Below are positions 13,842 through 21,833 of a stretch of 64,000 nt of DNA, in pieces (position 1 is the first letter of the stretch; each line of letters opens with the position of its first letter). Position numbers and translations under genes: made by a program. The stretch covers positions 31,754-95,753 of IMG/VR virus record IMGVR_UViG_3300035158_000384, one strand, 5' to 3'. The stretch comes from a virus. Below the pieces are notes generated by a model that had not been told where the DNA came from, did no database searches, and saw only the letters and a program-made list of their open reading frames with translations.

Positions 13842-15812
13842 TTACACGCCTGAATACGGGAAAGTATCTGTAAGACCACCGGCGGAGTTGTACGCCGTAT
13901 TTCTTGAGATCGTGAGGGTGGACGCGCCGTCCACACGTATTGCTCTATCCGTTCCTGCCGCGGCGCTATCGTGGTAGCCTCGGGACTGTATGAGGAAAAC
14001 GTGGTTGTACAAGGACAACCCGTTCGCTGTACCGTTCGCGCCACCATAACAATTATCCACAAAGTTCGGGTCTCCCACAGTTCCACCCTTAACGACAAAC
14101 CCGCTGACATGATCACCTCCACCGGGGTCTTCACCAATCCCTCGACAATCCACAAGATGATTCCCAAGACTCTCTACATGGATACCTGCCATGTCGTCGT
14201 AAGTGAGGGTTCCGGTTTGAACCAACCCGCCTGACCGTCCAACGCAAGCGGTGAGGTGTGCGCGTGTTCCATCTACTTTGATACCAATACCGCGGACGGC
14301 ATAACCAATGCAGTTTGTCAATTTTGGTTCAGGTGCCGCAGAATTGACACGAATACCCATTCCGTTGTCAACCGCGTCCGCTGTTGTGATACCAACGCAC
14401 TTGCGCAGGTAGTCGGCTTCCGTTTCGATTGCTGTTGCTGCGGCTCCGGCATGTATAACTTTGCAACCTTCAACGTGGCTGTTTGTGTGCGCCATAATAC
14501 CTACTGTTGACGCACCGTCACACTCCGCAAGGCTGTTCAAGAAGTGCCCTTCGTAAACCCTGATTTTCACGGGGCTTGTACCCGCCGCGTATACATAACC
14601 ATTTCGGAACATGGCAGTTTCATCACCGTTCATGTAGACAGCCGCGCCGTCTGTACTGTAAATTCGACAATTCGTAACCTGCCCCTGATCCAAACGCAGC
14701 GTGAGTTCATCCGCGCCGTCGGACACCGATACGTTTTGCATAACCGCCCCGCTGTACTGCAAAGCCAGCAGCCACGTAGTCGCGGGATTTCCGGGGATCA
14801 ACGCGCGGTTCAAGTCTCGATGCCCGTTGCCGAGCCAACCAAAGTGGTTTGTCACGCGCATACCACCGTCAGGTGCGGTATTGGTGTTGATTGTAATGTG
14901 ACCCTGTGTAGTGTCGATATACAAGTACGCAGGCCACGGGTCAACCCAGCCCAACGCGGCGGGCCAAGTTGCGTTACCAAGCACAGCGATTCGATAACGG
15001 TATGTGCCTGATATGTCGCTCCACCCGGACGGACGTTTTCCTGAGTCTGTCGTGGCGTCAATCGCTTCCGACAAAGTGTTATAGTGTGCCACACCGTAAT
15101 CGGTAGTGAGTTCATCCCCGACATAGAGCACGTAAGCATCCGCGATCTTTTCTTCCAGATCACCCACGTCGTCCATCGTGGCGAATACATTGGTGGAGCT
15201 TGGTGAATTGGCCCCTGTCAGGGCGTCAAGTTCATCCTCGAAAGCAAGGTTCTGCCACTTGCTTGTTCCTGAATCGTATGTCAGTATGTCCTTGTCCGCT
15301 ACCCCGACAATGTCTGTATCACCGAGTTCGTCCAAAGCCGCTTCTTCGTTGACCCACTCCGCACCGTCGTATTTCAAAACTTCGGTTGCCGCAGGTCCGG
15401 TGATGTTGACGTTGTCCAAATCATCCAACGTGAGTGTGATGGAGTCGGGTGCTGTGGCAACCCACTCTGCACCGTCGTATTCCAAAAGATAGCCTGCCGC
15501 CGTGGGAACCGCTGTGACGTCGTTCAGGTCGTCCAGATTGATTGTCACAGGCCCCGGTTTGAGGTTTCCATCATCGTCGTGCGCCACACGAAGGTAGTCG
15601 TGAAGGGAAGGCTTGTTGCCAGCAGCGTCGTTTATGGCGTCAATGATGTCGTCTTGTTTGTCATGAACCATTTTGTCCCGATACGCAAGATTGCGGAGCG
15701 GGCGGTTCATAACCTCGTAGTAAACAGGATCGAACTCCGTGAAGTAATCGACGTCACCGTCTTCGTAATTCACCGCCAAAGCCAAAGGCAGCGTCACTTT
15801 GCTGATAGCCAC
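13842..15812 (-). CDS. Tail fibre with beta-helix-like C-terminal part
   Basis: The product has 656 residues and a GTG start with GAGGTGG upstream. The N-terminal ~100 residues are paralogous to the fibre at 12296. Residues ~85-200 contain repeated YDGAEWV-type modules. From ~240 the sequence alternates short strands with Asn/Gly/Cys turns (TNCRIYS, CVGITTADAVDNG, CVGRSGG, NCYGG), the pattern of a right-handed beta-helix as found in tailspikes. Enzymatic activity on surface polysaccharide is possible but no active site is evident. Expressed from the 20.8 kb promoter or by read-through. Confidence 0.75.
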   Translation of the reverse strand: MAISKVTLPLALAVNYEDGDVDYFTEFDPVYYEVMNRPLRNLAYRDKMVHDKQDDIIDAINDAAGNKPSLHDYLRVAHDDDGNLKPGPVTINLDDLNDVTAVPTAAGYLLEYDGAEWVATAPDSITLTLDDLDNVNITGPAATEVLKYDGAEWVNEEAALDELGDTDIVGVADKDILTYDSGTSKWQNLAFEDELDALTGANSPSSTNVFATMDDVGDLEEKIADAYVLYVGDELTTDYGVAHYNTLSEAIDATTDSGKRPSGWSDISGTYRYRIAVLGNATWPAALGWVDPWPAYLYIDTTQGHITINTNTAPDGGMRVTNHFGWLGNGHRDLNRALIPGNPATTWLLALQYSGAVMQNVSVSDGADELTLRLDQGQVTNCRIYSTDGAAVYMNGDETAMFRNGYVYAAGTSPVKIRVYEGHFLNSLAECDGASTVGIMAHTNSHVEGCKVIHAGAAATAIETEADYLRKCVGITTADAVDNGMGIRVNSAAPEPKLTNCIGYAVRGIGIKVDGTRAHLTACVGRSGGLVQTGTLTYDDMAGIHVESLGNHLVDCRGIGEDPGGGDHVSGFVVKGGTVGDPNFVDNCYGGANGTANGLSLYNHVFLIQSRGYHDSAAAGTDRAIRVDGASTLTISRNTAYNSAGGLTDTFPYSGV

Positions 15813-15826
15813 AGCACCACCTCAAT

Positions 15827-15841
15827 TTGACACAATGTCAA
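15827..15841. promoter_or_regulatory. Dispersed palindrome, perfect copy
   Basis: TTGACACAATGTCAA with perfect 6-bp arms. It spans the stop of the gene ending at 15838 and the leader of the fibre at 15812. Although it contains TTGACA, no -10 lies 16-18 nt downstream, so it is an operator without a promoter. Confidence 0.7.
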
Positions 15842-16779
15842 TACAAGATCGTGTGAATGAAGGAGTAGCTCACTCCAACAGGTTTGTTCAAGGCCGCAAA
15901 CGTCTTTCGAGCAAACAAAAACTCCAGCCCGGACGTTCCAGCCATCGTCAGACCTTCTTCGGAGATCGGTTCCCCAACTGCCTCTGTTTCGTCCAAACCT
16001 GCGGTGAATTGTACCGACCGGTCGTCGGGGAACTCAATCGTAGGTAGTTTGTAAGGAGGGCTTGAAAGGGTGTCGTACAGGTCTTCGTCAGTTTCTTCCG
16101 GGTCAATTGCGCGCGTGGGGTCCGACGGGTCGTTGCCTCCGTTGCCCCATTTCATCTTCGTGATGTAGAAGTACTCGGGATGCCCTGTAACCACGATGTC
16201 GTCAGGAAAACCTACCTCACCGGGGTCCGTACCCGGAACATACGCCGCGTATGTACTTGTGTCCACACCGTCAAGCTGGAAACTGTTGGCATCCAAAACC
16301 GTCACATCGTAGACACGTCCGCGCAAATTGATCCAGTCACTCTGTTCAATGTTGCGCAGGCGTGCTGTTGTTTGTGTCCCCGCTGGACCAAGCCCGTGAC
16401 CTGTAACGGTTACAACACAGACAACTGCGCTGGTCATGCCTTCAATCGCTACGTAATTGTTGTGGTATGCAAACGTCGTGGGTCCGACGGAGTTTTGTAC
16501 CCCAACACACAAACGAGACATAGCTTTGCGAGCGGCCAAAACCACAAGGTTTGAATCCTCAAAGACTACACCTTTGAAACGACCCTCACGTTTCAATTTT
16601 TCTCGCGCTTCCGTGGTCAAAGGTGCAACAGGTGCTTCATAAGCCTCTACACACAAACGCCCACCGGGAACCGTAAATCGATCTGCTTTGACTGTCGCCA
16701 AAGCCTTTACTGCCTGAATACGTAAGGCGTCGGCGAGCTTGTTGCAAAACCGTTTGAAGCGATCTCCGAAATCACCCAT
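15838..16779 (-). CDS. Tail/baseplate-associated structural protein
   Basis: The product has 313 residues. The middle contains VTVTGHGLGPAG...RLRNI...GRVYDVTVLDANSFQLDGVDTS, a small beta domain recurrent in phage tail proteins (the 'TxxxHGL ... YxVTxxxxNxFxL' repeat). N- and C-terminal parts are unique. It overlaps the glycosyltransferase gene upstream by 8 nt and precedes the fibre genes, suggesting a fibre-attachment or baseplate role; that role is inferred. Confidence 0.6.
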   Translation of the reverse strand: MGDFGDRFKRFCNKLADALRIQAVKALATVKADRFTVPGGRLCVEAYEAPVAPLTTEAREKLKREGRFKGVVFEDSNLVVLAARKAMSRLCVGVQNSVGPTTFAYHNNYVAIEGMTSAVVCVVTVTGHGLGPAGTQTTARLRNIEQSDWINLRGRVYDVTVLDANSFQLDGVDTSTYAAYVPGTDPGEVGFPDDIVVTGHPEYFYITKMKWGNGGNDPSDPTRAIDPEETDEDLYDTLSSPPYKLPTIEFPDDRSVQFTAGLDETEAVGEPISEEGLTMAGTSGLEFLFARKTFAALNKPVGVSYSFIHTILY

Positions 16780-17917
16780 CTAGTGCCTCCTTCATACCCT
16801 CACCCATCGCCAATACTGCTTTTTCAACGGTGTAAGAGCGGCTTTTCGATCTAGCCCTGTTCCTGTACTTCTTGGCCGAAGCCTTCGTTTGTAGTTGTTT
16901 CTGCACTTTTCGAAGCACTCGGGTCAAATCCTTCGGGTCTTCAAAACGACAGGTTTCAGTTGCTGCATTCGCACCTTTTCTCGCAATGACTGGACAGCCG
17001 CACGACGTAGCTTCCAGAACCGTTCGGTTATCCTCTGCCGCGGGTGTAACCAATACGTCGGCGGCTCTATGCACCTGTTCGATTTCTGTATGTACTGTGT
17101 GCAAGTCACCGACCACCGATTTTAGACCATCGGTGACAGCATACAAAATCGAATGCCACGGGTGCCCAGTCAATTGTATTACAGGCGTCATAGACTCCAT
17201 ACCATCCACAAGCTCTTTCGGAATTGCAAACAGGTGAATTTTTGAGCCAGTTTGCAAGCAAAACTCACGGGCTCCGTGTAGTAGCTGGAAAGGGTCTTTG
17301 AACGCCGTATAACGCCAATGATCCGCAAAAACAATGTTCAACCCGTCTTCCTCTGCGGGCTTTTGGAACTCATACACCGGCCCGTCAGGACTGAATCGCT
17401 CCTGATCGCAGAAGTGGTTAGTTACGATTACATTGTCAAAGTACGGTTCCCAAAACGGGGCGTGGCGCTCCCACATTGTAATTGCGCCCTTGACCCACGG
17501 TTTGTCCCTCAATGTTATGGTCACGAGCGACCACGAGCCTGTGAAGGGGCCTTTTTTGGCTCTTTCAACCCTCCCGACATCGCTCGAAACACATTCAAGC
17601 ATCATCTGCGAGTAGAAGCAGTATTCAGGTGTGCCATGCGCCACGAAGAAGGTTGGTTTCTTCCCTTCAAACTCACGAGGTATCCCTGAATGTAGTACAT
17701 GCACGTCGGCCTTCAAAGCGAAGTCCAGAGGTGCAAGCGGGGTTCCACGATCATCCGGCTTGTCTGTACGTTTGCCGCCTTTGGTCGTAACGTGGGTTAC
17801 GTCGATCATGCGAGCATCCCAACCAAGAAAATCACGCTGGCCTTGGGTTATTTCGCGAGTGGTCTCGTACAAGCCTGAACGCATCGGCGCGTATTGTACA
17901 AAGTGAGCAACCTTCAT
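16772..17917 (-). CDS. GT4-type glycosyltransferase (first copy)
   Basis: The product has 381 residues and is GT-B-like. It starts with an N-terminal Rossmann segment (MKVAHFVQYAP...GLYETTREI) and ends with the nucleotide-sugar-binding C-terminal domain, where ADVLVTPAAEDNRTVLEATSCGCPVIA carries the E-x7-E-type region of retaining glycosyltransferases; the first Glu is followed by DN rather than FG. Placement inside a fibre operon suggests it glycosylates a virion protein, or modifies host surface glycans. Donor and acceptor are unknown. RBS AGGAGAG. Confidence 0.75.
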   Translation of the reverse strand: MKVAHFVQYAPMRSGLYETTREITQGQRDFLGWDARMIDVTHVTTKGGKRTDKPDDRGTPLAPLDFALKADVHVLHSGIPREFEGKKPTFFVAHGTPEYCFYSQMMLECVSSDVGRVERAKKGPFTGSWSLVTITLRDKPWVKGAITMWERHAPFWEPYFDNVIVTNHFCDQERFSPDGPVYEFQKPAEEDGLNIVFADHWRYTAFKDPFQLLHGAREFCLQTGSKIHLFAIPKELVDGMESMTPVIQLTGHPWHSILYAVTDGLKSVVGDLHTVHTEIEQVHRAADVLVTPAAEDNRTVLEATSCGCPVIARKGANAATETCRFEDPKDLTRVLRKVQKQLQTKASAKKYRNRARSKSRSYTVEKAVLAMGEGMKEALDG

Positions 17918-17950
17918 GCTTCTACTCTCCTGTGGTCGTTTGACCTTTGA

Positions 17951-17985
17951 AAGAAGAGGGCGGCGGCTCGAAAACCACCGCCCTC
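17951..17985 (-). terminator. Hairpin, probable terminator after the coiled-coil fibre
   Basis: GAGGGCGG (17956-17963) pairs with CCGCCCTC (17978-17985), with extra pairing inside the loop. The tail on the minus strand is only TTCTTTC, so termination may be partial. It lies in the 90-nt gap between the fibre (18008) and the glycosyltransferase (17917). Confidence 0.6.
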
Positions 17986-18007
17986 AATATAAACGCTGTT
18001 GGAGGTA

Positions 18008-20002
18008 CTAGATGGAGTACGTTACGCTGATCGTGGAACCGAGAAGGCCGTTGACTGTCAGCGTGTCAGCACCGTTGTCCACCTTACCCACAAGCATGAT
18101 GGTGAACGGTAGCTCGTCCATCGCTGTGGAATGGAGGAAGTTGCCGGAACGATACTCGGATTTCTCCGCGGTCGTTTCAGCGCGTTCAGTTCCGGGGATG
18201 TCCACAGCACCTGTTAGGGTTGGTGTGTCTCCTGCAACAACCATGAGCTTCGTGTCGCCGTCGTTGGCATCCATCGACGCAGCCCACCCGATGTCGAGGT
18301 AGCAAGCCTCGACGGTCTTGGTTCCGGTTGCGGGCGCGTCAATAGTGACACTATCGAGGATAGCGTAGGACGTGGACTGTGTGGTGTTTGTCCCCGCTTT
18401 CTCGTAGTCGATGCCACCGTCTGCGAGACTGACATTCACGGTTTCGTTGTTGTTCCAGACGTACTCGGTGAATTCACCCTTCTGTACGCCGGAAGCCGCG
18501 GACATGTCGTCCACTTTGGAATCGACGGTTGAAACCTGATCTCCAACAGAGTCAACCTTGGAATCGACGGTTGAAACTTCGCCGTCCACAACGTCGATCT
18601 TGGAATCCACGGTAGACACGTCGGTTTCGACGTCGCCAACAACCGTTCCAACAGAGTCAACCTTGGAATCGACGGTTGAAACCTCGTTGTCAATGACGGT
18701 GACTTTGGAATCGACGGTTGAAACCTGATCTCCAACAGAGTCAACCTTGGAATCGACGGTGGAAACTTCGTCGTCAATAACGGTGACTTTGGAATCGACC
18801 GTTGAAACTGCGGCTGACGAAGCAACGTCTGTCGGGATGAGAGCCCCAACGGAATCCACTTTGGAGTCCACTACGGAAAGTTCGTCGTCAATGACCGTAA
18901 CTTTGGAATCGACGGTGGAAACGTCTGTTTCAACATCACCAACCAACGTACCAACAGAACCAGTCTGAGTTCCGACGGAATCCACACGAGAATTGAGGTC
19001 CGGGTTGTCGTCGTAGACGGTGAAGTACCGGGCCTGATAAATCGTGTTGGTTTCTTCATCGTAATCGCAAACGATGCGATAGTTGCCCAAGTCCGCGGTG
19101 GTGATGAGATCGACGTCCGTGTAGTAACGCCCAACACCGTCCCGCGTCATAAGTGTGCGGGCAATAAGGTCTGATCCGTCGGGTTCCACAACCTGAATGT
19201 AAGCCTCGTTCGAATCAGGGTCTTCCATCGCGCCGTCTGCACCGTAGATGTACAGCCACGCACGGATTGTGAGCGTACTGACTTCATCCCGCACAACGTC
19301 GGACGGAAAGAGAATCTTGGCGGAGACGTTGTTGTCGAGGGCGTCAATAGCGGTCGAAATGTTATCGACCTTGCCGTCGATTGTCGTTGCCTGCCCGCCG
19401 ACGGAATCAACTTTGGTGTCAACAACTACAACACGCGAATCGACGGTTGAAACAGCAGCAGAAGAAGCGGTATCGGACGGAATTTGCGCCCCGACCGAAT
19501 CCACCTTGGAATCAATCGTTGAAGACTGCGTTCCAACGGAGTCAACCTTGGAATCGACGGTTGAAACTTCGTCGTCGACAATTGTAACCTTGGAATCCAC
19601 GGTAGATACAGCGCTTGACGACGCAATATCTCCCGGAATTTGATCACCGACAGAATCGACCTTGGAGTCGATTGCAGATACCTCGTCGTCAACTACCGTA
19701 ACCTTGGAGTCAACGGTGGAAACTGCACTCGAAGAAGCGATGTCTGCGGGTATTTGTGACCCCACGGAATCGACCTTGGAGTCAATCGTTGAGGACTGAT
19801 CCCCAACGGAATCGACCTTGGAGTCAACAACAACCACACGGGAATCCGTAGTGGACGTTGCTGTCTCCACGGTTGTTACTTGTGTGCCGACAGAATCAAC
19901 CGCGGTGTCCATAACAACAACACGCGAATCAACGGTTGAAGTCTGTACGCCGACAGAATCGACCTTTGACGACACCCTGCGACTAGATGCCTGAAAACCC
20001 AT
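18008..20002 (-). CDS. Coiled-coil tail fibre with SKVDSVG repeats
   Basis: The product has 664 residues. Residues ~10-230 and ~350-500 consist of 7- and 14-residue repeats (STVDSKVDSVGDQ, STVDSKVTVIDDEV) with hydrophobic residues in heptad register, indicating a long trimeric coiled coil. Between them (~230-345) lies an immunoglobulin-like beta domain (LTIRAWLYIYGADG; GRYYTDVDL; IYQARYFTV). The C-terminal ~130 residues form a beta-rich tip. At DNA level the repeats are imperfect 42-bp units, which could change copy number by recombination. It probably forms a fibre shaft. Confidence 0.75.
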   Translation of the reverse strand: MGFQASSRRVSSKVDSVGVQTSTVDSRVVVMDTAVDSVGTQVTTVETATSTTDSRVVVVDSKVDSVGDQSSTIDSKVDSVGSQIPADIASSSAVSTVDSKVTVVDDEVSAIDSKVDSVGDQIPGDIASSSAVSTVDSKVTIVDDEVSTVDSKVDSVGTQSSTIDSKVDSVGAQIPSDTASSAAVSTVDSRVVVVDTKVDSVGGQATTIDGKVDNISTAIDALDNNVSAKILFPSDVVRDEVSTLTIRAWLYIYGADGAMEDPDSNEAYIQVVEPDGSDLIARTLMTRDGVGRYYTDVDLITTADLGNYRIVCDYDEETNTIYQARYFTVYDDNPDLNSRVDSVGTQTGSVGTLVGDVETDVSTVDSKVTVIDDELSVVDSKVDSVGALIPTDVASSAAVSTVDSKVTVIDDEVSTVDSKVDSVGDQVSTVDSKVTVIDNEVSTVDSKVDSVGTVVGDVETDVSTVDSKIDVVDGEVSTVDSKVDSVGDQVSTVDSKVDDMSAASGVQKGEFTEYVWNNNETVNVSLADGGIDYEKAGTNTTQSTSYAILDSVTIDAPATGTKTVEACYLDIGWAASMDANDGDTKLMVVAGDTPTLTGAVDIPGTERAETTAEKSEYRSGNFLHSTAMDELPFTIMLVGKVDNGADTLTVNGLLGSTISVTYSI
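18500..19970 (-). repeat. Imperfect 42-bp tandem repeats inside the fibre gene
   Basis: Two blocks (about 18505-18990 and 19375-19970) of repeated units encoding xSTVDSKVxxVxxx. They keep reading frame and vary mostly at third positions and in the last residues of each unit. They explain the many repeated short reading frames on both strands here. Confidence 0.8.
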
Positions 20003-20019
20003 TGTTTCCTCCTAGATGT

Positions 20020-20733
20020 TTAGAGTGGCAGTATGACGATGTTTTTCAGGCCGAATTCGCCGCCGTGCGTGTCTGCCGCGTTGTCGCCGTCACGAGTCAG
20101 CCTTGCTTCAATTTCAACAGTATCGCCTGTGATTACCCCGCTTGGAATAGTAAGGGCTGTTAATACACCCAAGTTGTCCATGACATTAAGAGGGGTTACA
20201 GTCTGTGTGTTGGTGTAGTCTGTACCACCATCGTATGCTTCCCCGCTGTCATGGACGGTGTAATCCAACGTCAGAACAACGTCGGCGCTCTCGGATGTAC
20301 TCATTGCGTAAATAAGCCACAACTGAACCCCGTCTTCGTAGTCATCGAAGGGAGGTTTCAGGTTGAACACAATATCTTGGTCAACGCCCGGTTCAAACGC
20401 GGCGGACTCCTCGATGTCAAACTTGTCGATTTGTACGACCAAGGGGGAAACTGTACCGGGGTAAAAGTCAATTGAATGTCCAATTTGAACATCTGCCCCG
20501 ACTACGGTGATGTTCCCCAATGCGTCGTAAGTGAAGATCGTTCTCCAACCGCCACTTAAATAGCGCTTGAATGCTTGGTTGGAGGTGTCAAGCCATGATT
20601 GGCCCTCCTGCGGGCTCGCAGGTGCTGTAGGTCCAGAATGCGCAGTATTCAACGCGGTTAGTTGCGTCCTTATTTCGGACGAATCCAGAGGTGAGCGATA
20701 CCCCGGAACATTCGGGTCGAATCCTTGGCTCAT
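20020..20733 (-). CDS. Baseplate/fibre-attachment structural protein
   Basis: The product has 237 residues. The N-terminal part (SQGFDPNVPGYRSPLDSSEIRTQL... WLDTSNQAFKRYL) resembles the module found at the start of many phage tail proteins that contain a small 'x-W-x-D-x-x-x-x-x-x-R' beta motif. The C-terminal half is a beta sandwich. First gene after the promoter at 20767-20794. It may connect the long fibre to the baseplate; exact role unknown. Confidence 0.6.
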   Translation of the reverse strand: MSQGFDPNVPGYRSPLDSSEIRTQLTALNTAHSGPTAPASPQEGQSWLDTSNQAFKRYLSGGWRTIFTYDALGNITVVGADVQIGHSIDFYPGTVSPLVVQIDKFDIEESAAFEPGVDQDIVFNLKPPFDDYEDGVQLWLIYAMSTSESADVVLTLDYTVHDSGEAYDGGTDYTNTQTVTPLNVMDNLGVLTALTIPSGVITGDTVEIEARLTRDGDNAADTHGGEFGLKNIVILPL

Positions 20734-20766
20734 GGTTCCACTCCTTTTTTGCGTAGGTTCTTTCCC

Positions 20767-20794
20767 ATTCTAGCACAGAGGGGCACCACGTCAA
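20767..20794 (-). promoter_or_regulatory. Promoter for the distal fibre operon
   Basis: Minus strand: TTGACG (20794-20789), 16-nt spacer, TAGAAT (20772-20767) with TGC as extended -10. It lies at the very end of the tail protein I-like gene (20791) and 30-60 nt upstream of 20733. It would give the fibre block 20733-11786 its own transcript. Confidence 0.65.
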
Positions 20795-21813
20795 CGAGCA
20801 ATCGTTTGGGTTTCAATCAGATTCCCAAGACTGTCGTATTTGTTGATAATCAACGGGTCGGAACCGGCATACTGACATGTGTTGTTCATAAAGTAGCCAC
20901 CCCAATTGTCCAAGTGAACCAAGCCTCCGCTGTCCGGGATAATTTCCCCCAACTGCCAACGCGAGAAATCATAGGGGTCTATCGCCGCACCTGCACCGGG
21001 AGGGTCGGGGTAAAAACGCCGCTGCCAACCGAAGCAGCAACCTATGGCCCAACTTTCCAAATCGACGGTGGGGTTTTCACCGTAAAACAGCGTTAAGCAC
21101 TCTGGCTTGCGCGGTTTACGTCTAAACTTGTCGTACAAGCGCATCGTCCCGAAGATTTGCAAGACGTCGGTAGTCTCGGGGAAGCTGTCAAAAAACTTGA
21201 CGATATAGATGAAGTCTCGCAACAGGACGTGAATAGGGCGAACTTCTTCCATACGGGCCACGACCCAATCGAGCACACTCGCAAAATACGCGGGTGGTAC
21301 CGCGTTCTGGTCAATCGCAGTCACTTCCACGTCAATTCGACTGTGCGGATACCACTCGGCAGGCACGTCAACCCAAGGAATGTAGTCTGGAGGGAGGGGA
21401 ATTTCCGAAGCGCGTTTCACTTCATCGGTGTTTTCATTCCACCAAAGTTCATAAACCTCTACGTCGTACCCCAGCGCTTGAAACAAAATCTCGAACGAGG
21501 ACATCTTGCCTTTTTCCTTGTATTTCAAAATCGCACTCTTGATCTGCATACGCCAAGACGCCTCCGTGTCACCTTGACGTAGTGGTGCTCCGACCTGATA
21601 TGCGAGGTAAGGCAAGAAACGCTTCGGGCACTTGTCAGGGTCAAACAGGTCCAGAAGCCCCGCTTCCAAATCGTCTTCCACACGCCGCTCTTCGTCCAAC
21701 AAGGACAACAGATATTGCAAAACAGCATCCGGGTCAAGCACAAACAAAGCCTGTGGAAAGTTACGCAACATGAAGTCTGCGTCTGCCCCGAATATGCTGT
21801 CTGCGTCACTCAT
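20791..21813 (-). CDS. Baseplate wedge protein, tail protein I-like
   Basis: The ATG at 21813 gives 340 residues; a reading from 21885 would overlap the baseplate J gene. The segment LLDLFDPDKCPKRFLPYLAYQVGAPL is typical of tail protein I of P2-type contractile tails, followed by a helix (RMQIKSAILKYKEKGK) and GSF-like region (SSFEILFQALGYDVEVYE). It follows the gpJ-like gene as in P2 and related tails. The C-terminal 120 residues are extra relative to P2 gpI (about 176 residues) and may hold fibres. Confidence 0.72.
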   Translation of the reverse strand: MSDADSIFGADADFMLRNFPQALFVLDPDAVLQYLLSLLDEERRVEDDLEAGLLDLFDPDKCPKRFLPYLAYQVGAPLRQGDTEASWRMQIKSAILKYKEKGKMSSFEILFQALGYDVEVYELWWNENTDEVKRASEIPLPPDYIPWVDVPAEWYPHSRIDVEVTAIDQNAVPPAYFASVLDWVVARMEEVRPIHVLLRDFIYIVKFFDSFPETTDVLQIFGTMRLYDKFRRKPRKPECLTLFYGENPTVDLESWAIGCCFGWQRRFYPDPPGAGAAIDPYDFSRWQLGEIIPDSGGLVHLDNWGGYFMNNTCQYAGSDPLIINKYDSLGNLIETQTIAR

Positions 21814-21815
21814 TC

Positions 21816-21830
21816 TTGACACCGTGTCAA
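21816..21830. promoter_or_regulatory. Dispersed palindrome, symmetric copy
   Basis: TTGACACCGTGTCAA has 7-bp arms around one central base. It fills almost the entire 20-nt gap between the stop of the baseplate J gene (21834) and the ATG at 21813, so binding here could affect transcription elongation or, as RNA hairpin, translation of the downstream gene. Confidence 0.65.
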
Positions 21831-21833
21831 AGA

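Noticed and set aside
15827-15841. A promoter based on TTGACA in the palindrome
   Set aside because: No -10-like hexamer lies 16-18 nt downstream; kept only as an operator-like site.
18500-19970. Repeats as a CRISPR array
   Set aside because: They are in-frame coding repeats of a coiled-coil fibre with no spacers.
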